Source: Cricetomys ansorgei
Taxonomy: Eukaryota; Chordata; Mammalia; Rodentia; Nesomyidae
Length of the DNA: 64,000 nucleotides
Direction: 5' to 3'
Assembly (NCBI GenBank): GCA_026225945.1
Contig: JAMJFZ010003632.1
Location: forward strand, 1 to 64,000
Both the position numbers and the translations under genes were made by a program. Position 1 is the stretch's first letter. Every line of letters begins with the position of its first letter. Under the pieces are notes generated by a model. That model made no database searches. It worked only from the letters and a program-made list of their open reading frames with translations, and was not told where the DNA came from. Below, piece by piece: positions 57,050 to 64,000 of the stretch.

Positions 57050-57526
57050 TGTTGTGGGAGATTTTAGTTATGGATAATGTTCCAGTAAGCTGTCCTTGAA
57101 GCAAGTAAAGGATTCACTGCCTACCAGTAAACAAAGGACTGGCTATCCTGCTCTCCACAAGAATGGGACAGTCCTTAGCCTTAAGGCAGATGAAGGTTAG
57201 GCTCCATTGATTTGTATATTGGAAGGCTGGGTGGAGACAGAGAGAGGATTTGGAATAAAAAAGAACTAGGGCAAGGGCAGAGGGGGACAGAGAAAGAGGA
57301 GAGAGAAGGAGAGAGACAGACAGCAGAGAACAAGGAAGAAGAAGCTAGTGAGCAGGAGGAGAACCAAGAGAAGAGCATGGGGTGAGGAAGCGATTGGAGT
57401 GAGCTCTCTGCCTAGCTGCCGGGGCTTTAGAATTCCCTGAGATTTGACATGGTTTGTGATTAATAAAGAGCATTGGAAATTACAACGTCTGGACTCTCCG
57501 TTAAGCGCCATAATTTTATTTTAACA
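57050..57526 (+). repeat. 5' LTR of the class II provirus
   Basis: 477 bp, TGTTGTGGGAG...TTTTAACA. Contains a purine-rich middle (about 57234-57390) and AATAAA at 57462-57467, near the end. Minus-strand open frames inside it are by-products of the purine bias. Confidence 0.95.
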
Positions 57527-57528
57527 CT

Positions 57529-57546
57529 TGGCGCACCAACGCTTCG
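57529..57546 (+). other. Primer-binding site, tRNA-Lys-like but irregular
   Basis: TGGCGCACCAACGCTTCG two bases after the LTR. The start TGGCGC-CCAACG resembles a lysine-tRNA site with one inserted A, but the last bases do not match. The primer is uncertain. Confidence 0.5.
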
Positions 57547-58069
57547 CAAGGACCCACGAGAAAAGAGAAGAAGACAAACGAAAGGACAGACAATGCGGGA
57601 CAGCAGAATCCAGACACAGAGTCTACAAGGAAACGACAGACAACACGGGACAGCGAGAGCCGAGGCAGAAAAAAGAAGAAAAGAAGAAAGAAGACACAGG
57701 AAAGGTAAAGTATGATATAAGATAAATAAATAAAAAAGAGTAAGGCCTCCTATGGAAAGAGGAGAGCTAAAGAGAAAGAGACAGAATTAAAGAAAAATGC
57801 ACACAGGTGCGGATTAATAAAGTTCCAGGAAAGGAACCACAGATTTACAGATCTTATGTAAGAAAAGAAGGTAATAAAAAGAATGCTCCTTAGAAAGTGG
57901 GAGCCACAGTAAACAAGATAGAAAAAATAAAAGAAAAATACACAGGAGTCTCCTAAGGAAGGAGAGGATAAGTAAGAGTGGAAAAGAAAATTTTTCCATG
58001 TTAAAAATGGAAAATATTGTAACACACGGCACTTGGGCTCTGTATAGTGTTGTTATGGATGTTCTATGA
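57547..58069 (+). other. Leader of the class II provirus
   Basis: Purine-rich untranslated leader (AAGAAAAG/GACAGA-rich) between the primer site and the gag start; presumably holds packaging signals. Confidence 0.6.
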
Positions 58070-59529
58070 ATGAAAACAGTAGATGAAGAGCTAAATACTT
58101 CATCTGAAACTAGCATAATACAGATTATGGTTTTTGTTATTCTGGTATTTCACATGGTATTATCAATAGCCTTCATGGTATACTGTGTTCTATCAAGGAA
58201 AGCTGTTAGTGTGAAAGGAAAAGGGAAATCTCCTAGTCCTCTTTGGGAAATTGACTTAGATAGAGGAGATAAATTCAGAGCAAAATCAGAAAATTTTAAA
58301 ATGATGGAAAGAAAAGCAGAATATACTTGCTTTTCACAAGAAGCAGCCTTCAAAGAAATAGATGAGAAATGGAATGCGAAAATGGAAACTTTGGTAGCAA
58401 AATTAGAACACTTGATGGAAGGAAGTAAAAGCCTACCTCAGTCAGAGAATTCAGAGCCTACTGCTCCACCTTATAACGCAATGTGGCAGCCAAAGATTTT
58501 AAGAAAACCAACTATGGTTTATCCAGTAACTATAAACAGGATGCAGGGCTATGATGAACTTGGATGGCAACTTACAGAAATGCTAGATTTAAAGAGATTT
58601 AAGAGGCAATAGTAGCCTATGGAATGCACTCTTCTTATGTGAAACAGATATTGAAAAACTGGGCTGTTCAACACCGAGTCATTCCTCGAGATTGGAGGGA
58701 CTTGGCAAAAGCTGTATTAGAAGCTGGTCCTCAGTTACAATGGCTGACATGGTGGAAAGAAGAAGCTTTGACAATAGAACAACGTAACTGAGCTAGAGGC
58801 GTTAATATTTCCAAAGATCAGTTGATAGGTGAAGGTCAATATGCTGAGTTGGAAGTGCAGATTCAGTTTGATGATAATATTTTGGCTCAGTGTCGTACAG
58901 CAGCATTAAATGCTTGGGATAAAATTGAAGAGCCAGGAAAAAAGTCTGAGTCATTTACTAAGATCATGCAAGGCCCAAATGAGCCATTCACTGATTTTTT
59001 TCAGAGATTGACTTCTGCTGTCCATAAGACAATTTCAGACTCAGAAGCAAGGGAAGTGTTAATTAAATCTCTGGAGTTTGAAAATGCTAATTCAGAATGC
59101 CAAAAGGCAATAAGGCCATTAAAAACAGCTTCTTCAGATCAATGGATTAAAATTATTACTGATATTGGATCCAATGCTTACAATGGCACTATGATTGGAC
59201 AAGCAATTGTTCAAGGCCTTAAAAATCCAAAGGTCAGATGTTTTGGCTGTGGGAAGTCAGGTCATTTTAAAAAGGACTGTAGACAAACGGATCCTAGAAA
59301 TAATGTTTTCTCTAATAAGCCAGAAAGAAAACCTCAATTTCCTGGTATATGTAGAAGGTGTGGAAAAGGCAGACATTGGTCTAATGAGTGTAGATCTGTA
59401 ACAGATATTCAAGGTAATTCCTTGCTGTTGGGAAACGCCTTTGGGGGCCCGGCTCAGGCCCCTATCACAGAAAACATGAGCCAACAATTTCTTACCAGCA
59501 ACGGATTAACTCACCCTCAGAGAGATTAA
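58070..59529 (+). pseudogene. gag: gag of the class II provirus, frameshifted
   Basis: The first block (58070-58612, 180 codons) opens with a short polar start and a hydrophobic stretch (IIQIMVFVILVFHMVLSIAF). That resembles an ER signal anchor, as in IAP-type Gag. It includes PTAP (a TSG101-type late motif) and ends early at TAG after a frame change near 58590. Capsid coding continues in another frame from about 58600, is cut by TGA near 58789, and is open at 58822-59529. That block has a major homology-like segment (QGPNEPFTDFFQRL) and two zinc knuckles, CFGCGKSGHFKKDC and CRRCGKGRHWSNEC, both with intact CCHC. Not translatable as one protein. Confidence 0.9.
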
Positions 59530-60608
59530 AACATGTAGTGCCTCTTGCTAAAGACAGCTCTGCTTTAGACTTTACTATCAAGTACAGTGGTAAATTAAAA
59601 AGTACTGAAAAACAGGTATTTTGGCAAGCAACCACAAATGATCAGAGACCTAAGTTAAAAGTACAGATAAATGGAAATTTGATTGAGGGATTGTTAGACA
59701 TGGGAGCCAATGTAACAGTCATTTCAAAAGACTCCTGGAGTCCAAACTGGCCTCTTCAAGAGGTATCTACTCAGTTCTTAGGAACCGGAACATTTTCTCC
59801 GTTAAAACAAAATATAGCAAGTGTCAAATGCATAAGACCAGAAAGTGAAATAGGAAATATAAGACCATATGTGGCAGATCTAGCTATAAGTTTATGGGGA
59901 AGAGACCTATTAAAACAATGGAATGTACAGATTAACATTCCTTTAATCTCAGAGACAACCTGTAAGATTCGAGATGCTATTGATAAAGATATTAAAAAAT
60001 TTTATCAAAAACAATCACAGACTGTCAAGGTTGTCCATAAGCAGGACAGAACAGGTATTGATAAAAATTATCAGCCTGTTAAAAGGTATCAATGGAAAGT
60101 CATTCCCCAAGAATTCTCAGATAGTACCACCTTATGTCAATATTTTGTACAAAAGCCACTGAAAGTTAATATCTGGTTTAATGAACCTACCATTGGGTTA
60201 ACTACTCAAGAGTTAAATAATTCATTTCAAGCATTGAACAGTGATTCATATTTAAACAGACAAAAAAGTTTAACAACAGCAGAAAAGGAGTTAATTCAGG
60301 TAGAAAGCAGATTACAGAATGCATATGTAAATTACCTAGATCTCACGCTTGATTGTATGCTTTCTGATTGTTCCTCTACTGAGCACATGATACAAAAGGA
60401 AGACAATAATTTAAAATGGATCATTGCACAAAGCAACTCAGAAAGCTTGGGCAGAATCTACACTGCCTGTGTTAGAGTTTTTCTCTCAGCAGCCACTTGG
60501 CTATGGTTGCTAAATAACAAGCTTTGCTATGTTCAGGAGTTTGGACCAAAAATTCAGCCAACTGGTCCTGGTCCTCCAGGGAATTGGTATTTAGTTTTAT
60601 TTGGTTGA
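59478..60608 (+). pseudogene. pro-pol remnant with large internal deletion
   Basis: Lies in the -1 frame relative to gag and overlaps its end, as expected for betaretroviral frameshifting. The protease region has LLDMGANVTVIS, with Met in place of the Thr/Ser of the catalytic triplet, and a flap and WGRDLL end. It then jumps to a reverse-transcriptase scrap (KVIPQEFSDSTTLCQYFVQK) without the YxDD palm. Next comes a stretch resembling the RT connection region (KSLTTAEKELIQVESRLQNA). The last 40 residues are not recognised. RNase H and integrase are absent. The open frame of more than 350 codons survived the deletion. Confidence 0.8.
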
Positions 60609-61830
60609 CAAAAAAGAATTATTTTACCTGTATTTGGAAGATTGTTTATGGTTAATGTTTGAAAAAAGTTCCAAACTTCCCAGATTTGTCATGGACTACA
60701 AAACCCATAAGGCATTGCAGTGGCTAGATGTTCCTGTTATCAGCCACAGCTACAACTTCCAAGGTTGGCATGTTAAATGAATGTCCAGCAAGCAGGAACA
60801 AATTATTGGATTTTAATATTATACATGATAAATAAAACTTCAGCTAAAATTTAAAAAGAAAGGGGTATAGGATATATCTATAATTGGCTATTTTAACCTC
60901 AAAAAATCAAAAAATTAATTTTAAAAGATAATGTTTAAACATTTTGCTCTAATAATAATAGCCTGGAGTGTGAAGACTCCACCCCATGTCGGGGACAGGT
61001 TGTGTTTTTGTCTTTTCAGAGATGAAACATCCAACTGAGAGTATCCAGAGACCACTGGGCTGAAGAGAGACATCAGAGCATGTGGGTTACCGTCCAGCCT
61101 TCAACCTCAAAATGGACTGTTGAAGGCCTTCCTAGCTGCCTTGCTCCTGTGCTGCTTATAAACCAGAGGCCATGGATTACAAAAAAAGATTGAATTCCCC
61201 AGCTAAATACAGAGGCTGGCAGTCAGAGACGGGATATGAGGAATATGACATAAAATCAACCTAAGGCAAGGGTGCTGATCATGGTGCTATCAGTAACCCA
61301 GAGACGGGTCAGATTTATTGTTCATTATTTCTCTCCTAAGACAGACGCAGTCATCTTGAAAAGGGAAAATATGGGAAGCTATTGGCTTCATATCTTGTCC
61401 TCTGAAATCATCTTGGAGATGACTCTGCAGCTGAAAAGGGAGCCTGTCTTGAAAATTTGAGGCAGCTTTCACAGTGCTCAAACTGTGATGATGCAGATGC
61501 AGATATCTGCTGACATTTGAACTGCACGAGCATTTTGCTAAACAGTGAACTTTTCTGAACAATTGATGAACTTTTCAAAGACATTTGAACTGCACAGGCA
61601 TTTTGCTAAACATTTATGAACAGTTGGTGAACTTTTATGAACAATTGGTAAACTTTTATTAACAATTGGTGAACTTTGGACTTGATACTTGGTGTTATGG
61701 GACAGTTACATTTGAACTGCATGAGCAGTCTGCTGAAATTTGGACTTGGTATTTGACAGACTGTAACTTTATATCTTAGCTTCTTTTGTTTGAGTCAATA
61801 TTGTTCTTATTGTAAACAAGAAGGGTGAGA
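60609..61830 (+). other. 3' non-coding part of the class II provirus
   Basis: No env. Contains an unusual motif at 60695-60720 and, at about 61510-61735, repeats built of 'gacatttgaactgcac' and 'gaacttttatgaacaattgg'. It ends in the purine tract AAGAAGGGTGAGA that primes plus-strand synthesis. Confidence 0.7.
61510..61735. repeat. Interleaved short repeats before the 3' LTR
   Basis: Three copies of a roughly 30-bp unit starting acatttgaactgca and four copies of a roughly 23-bp unit (tgaacttttatgaacaattgg) within 225 bp. Confidence 0.85.
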
Positions 61831-62307
61831 TGATGTGGGAGATTTTACTTATGGATAATGTTCCAGTAAGCTGTCCTTGAAGCAAGTAAAGGATTCACTG
61901 CCTACCAGTAAACAAAGGAGTGGCTATAGGGCTCTCCACAAGAATGGGACAGTCCTTAGCCTTAAGGCAGATGAAGGTTAGGCTCCATTGATTTGTATAT
62001 TGGAAGGCTGGGTGGAGACAGAGAGAGGATTTGGAATAAAAAAGAACTAGGGCAAGGGCAGAGGGGGACAGAGAAAGAGGAGAGAGAAGGAGAGAGACAG
62101 ACAGCAGAGAACAAGGAAGAAGAAGCTAGTGAGCAGGAGGAGAACCAAGAGAAGAGCATGGGGTGAGGAAGCGATTGGAGTGAGCTCTCTGCCTAGCTGC
62201 CGGGGCTTTAGAATTCCCTGAGATTTGACATGGTTTGTGATTAATAAAGAGCATTGGAAATTACAACGTCTGGACTCTCCGTTAAGCGCCATAATTTTAT
62301 TTTAACA
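61831..62307 (+). repeat. 3' LTR of the class II provirus
   Basis: 477 bp, TGATGTGGGAG...TTTTAACA, the same length as the 5' copy. Differences: positions 3 and 18 from the start, one base in 'aaaggagtgg', and a cluster of three in 'tatagggctc' versus 'tatcctgctc'. Confidence 0.95.
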
Positions 62308-62313
62308 TGTGTT
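62308..62313. repeat. Target-site duplication TGTGTT, right
   Basis: Exact copy of 57044-57049. Confidence 0.9.
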
Positions 62314-62346
62314 CCTACTGAAATATGTTTTATTGAAGACCTAGTG

Positions 62347-62534
62347 TTCATGCACTCAGACTGAATTTATGGCCCAAGACATTCTAGTCCATGCTGACAT
62401 AAAGGCTGACTAGTTTTCCACTAGGTCACACCAAAGGCTTTTCATGCACTCAGACTGAACTTATGGCCCAAGACATTCTAGTCCATGCTGACATAAAGGC
62501 TGACTAGTTTTCCACTAGGTCACACCAAAGGCTT
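62347..62534. repeat. 94-bp tandem duplication
   Basis: Units 62347-62440 and 62441-62534 are head to tail and differ at one base (gaattt versus gaactt). Confidence 0.95.
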
Positions 62535-62837
62535 CTGACACTTGAGAACATTAACAGAATTTTAACACAGAGTTTCAAGTCATTTGAAACAGTAAGGTTG
62601 TCAAAGGAATATCACAAAAATGGGAAAGGAAGGGCATTAACTAGACCACACAAAGGACATTTGTTTACAGACTCCTCTCATTCAAAGTTACCTGGGAAAG
62701 TACACATTTCAGAAAGCAAGATTTTTAACCACATTGTACAAGCTTGCAAATGATCACAAATGCACTATAGACATGTAAACATCGTAATCAATTTTAGCCA
62801 GTAGGTGAGTTTGCAAACACCAAATCCATGAATAATG

Positions 62838-62915
62838 AGGAGTGGCATACCTTAATGGTTCAGCAGTTGTTTAGCCTGTACAAAAGACCCTGAGTTCAAT
62901 CCTCAATATTGACAA
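62838..62915 (+). repeat. ID-like SINE
   Basis: 'cataccttaatggttcagca' and 'accctgagttcaatcctcaa' suggest a decayed tRNA-derived SINE. Confidence 0.45.
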
Positions 62916-63204
62916 AACTAAATACACAATAGAGAGTATTGCTCTATTACAATATCAACGAACAACCTGAGTGTTGACTCTGTGCCTTAAGCTCTTCAAA
63001 TCAACCTTACACAAATCAATATGCTTGAAACCCTCAAACCCCCTCAGGTAGGAAATACTCATATCCCCATTTTACAGTTGATGAAACTAAGTCACTGAAT
63101 TAAATACTTTCCTTGAGGAGAGAACAAATGCTATACTCTCTTTAATAGCTAGCATTTTGTTAGTAGCCCTACTTAAGATCTGTTATAGCTACAATTTGTA
63201 TCTA

Positions 63205-63562
63205 CATAATTCATACACAGGAAATGTTATCCCCAAAGTAATGAAAAAATAACCTCAAGAATTGGAATTTGGGGGTGAGGCTTTGGATGGTAAATGTGAT
63301 TGGCTGATGTAACTAGGGTGCAGTACATTAGTTGCCTCATGAAAAGAAGAGAAATCTAGGCTAGGCTAGCAGTTCAATCCCTTTTGCCATGTATTGCTGC
63401 TGTCTGCTACCATACACAGAGAAGGCCCTGGAGACATGGCAGTGCTGCACTTGACATTTTAGCCTCCATCCCTGTGAACTAAATAAGCCTCCAACTTTTA
63501 GAAATTGCCCAATCCACGACCTTCAGTTTTCAGAAACAACAGAAGATGAACTAAGACAAGCT
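63205..63562 (+). mobile_element. MLT1-type MaLR LTR
   Basis: Follows the order of mammalian MLT1/MST LTRs: 'gggtgaggctttggatggta', 'ttgcctcatgaaaag', 'ttttgccatgtattgctg', 'gtgaactaaataagcctcc' and the end 'gaagatgaactaagacaa'. Confidence 0.6.
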
Positions 63563-64000
63563 CTAACAAAGATTCTCTCTCAACCAAACTCAGGTTCCTC
63601 TGAGGCTTCAACCTTGTTTTAAAACCACTTGAACAAACACTAATATTTCTCAAGGCCACATCCTTAGAATGCCCCTATGCTCTCCCTTAATGCAACTGTG
63701 TGAGAAAATGCAAGATTGCCAAAATGTTTTATCTGTTTCAGCAGCAGCAGCTAAAGATAAGGCCTCCATCTCTCAAACACTGAGACAGGACAGAATCCTA
63801 GCTTCTGTCATTGCCAGCTTGCAGACACAACTGACCTGAGTTCACATGCAGTGAAGGACTCTTGTCATGCTCAGCCCTTGACTCCCCCAAGCGTCTTTCA
63901 TTCCTTCCTTGTTCTTTCTTCGTCCCTTTAAAACACTCCTTCAGCTCTGTATAATCCAAAGTTGACTCAGATCACAGTGGACTCTACCCCCACTGCAGTC
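63563..64000. other. Window end, nothing recognised
   Basis: No repeat or exon identified up to the last base. Confidence 0.45.

Larger units (their letters stand above)
57050..62307 (+). mobile_element. Young class II (ERVK, IAP/betaretrovirus-like) provirus, internally deleted
   Basis: 5,258 bp with 477-bp LTRs at both ends, a perfect 6-bp target duplication, gag, protease in the -1 frame, a pol remnant, and a repeat-rich 3' non-coding part ending in a purine tract (AAGAAGGGTGAGA) at the 3' LTR. The LTRs differ at about six positions, so insertion is recent. Gag has a frameshift and a stop, protease has DMGA, and most of reverse transcriptase, RNase H, integrase and env are gone. It would need helper proteins to move. 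Confidence 0.95.

Noticed and set aside
57181..57511. 65- and 81-codon minus-strand frames, identical at 61962-62292
   Set aside because: Identity reflects LTR duplication; frames arise from purine bias and lack any coding evidence.
61510..61735. CRISPR-like spacing of repeats
   Set aside because: Eukaryotic context, imperfect interleaved units, no unique spacers; it is viral 3' non-coding sequence.

Overview
The window is mammalian genomic DNA from a muroid rodent. It is dense in rodent-specific SINEs (B1, B2/B3, B4, ID) and CA/GA microsatellites, has no operon structure, and carries spliced exons with GT/AG borders. The form of the B1 copies (for example 15890-16037 and 35791-35936) suggests a cricetid such as a vole or hamster rather than Mus; that is inference.

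Layout. (1) 1-13 kb: SINE-rich DNA with two phase-compatible minus-strand exons (8211-8407, 6742-6826) of an armadillo-like helical-repeat protein that I cannot name with confidence, a probable solo LTR (8562-9110) and a diverged interspersed repeat with a nested B2. (2) 13.4-35.7 kb: eleven minus-strand exons with introns, in correct order and phase, matching the middle part of DENND4A (a RAB10-directed DENN-domain exchange factor). Several carry stops, frameshifts or a lost splice donor, so this looks like an unprocessed, partial, dead DENND4A copy, itself filled with SINEs, old L1 pieces and a hAT fragment. (3) 37,863-46,839: a complete minus-strand gammaretrovirus-like endogenous provirus with two LTRs, a 4-bp GGAT target duplication, a tRNA-Glu-type primer site, gag, amber-readthrough pol, env and a polypurine tract. 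It landed inside an older B1 and is decayed by stops, frameshifts and active-site changes; its LTRs differ at roughly 4 percent of positions. (4) 46.9-57 kb: further SINEs, long purine-rich microsatellites and a second solo-LTR-like unit near 56 kb. (5) 57,050-62,307: a young plus-strand class II (betaretrovirus/IAP-like) provirus with two 477-bp LTRs differing at only about six positions, a perfect 6-bp TGTGTT target duplication, a broken gag with a membrane-anchor-like N terminus, a protease with an altered catalytic triplet, and an internally deleted pol. It looks non-autonomous. (6) 62.3-64 kb: a 94-bp tandem duplication and an MLT1-type LTR.

The genes do not form a working pathway: the window is a dead host-gene copy and part of one unidentified gene, invaded by at least two proviruses of different classes and ages. 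The points most worth following are the recently mobile class II element, the open, ATG-started leader in frame with gag in the gammaretroviral element, and the DENND4A copy. All coordinates come from reading by eye; repeat boundaries are approximate.
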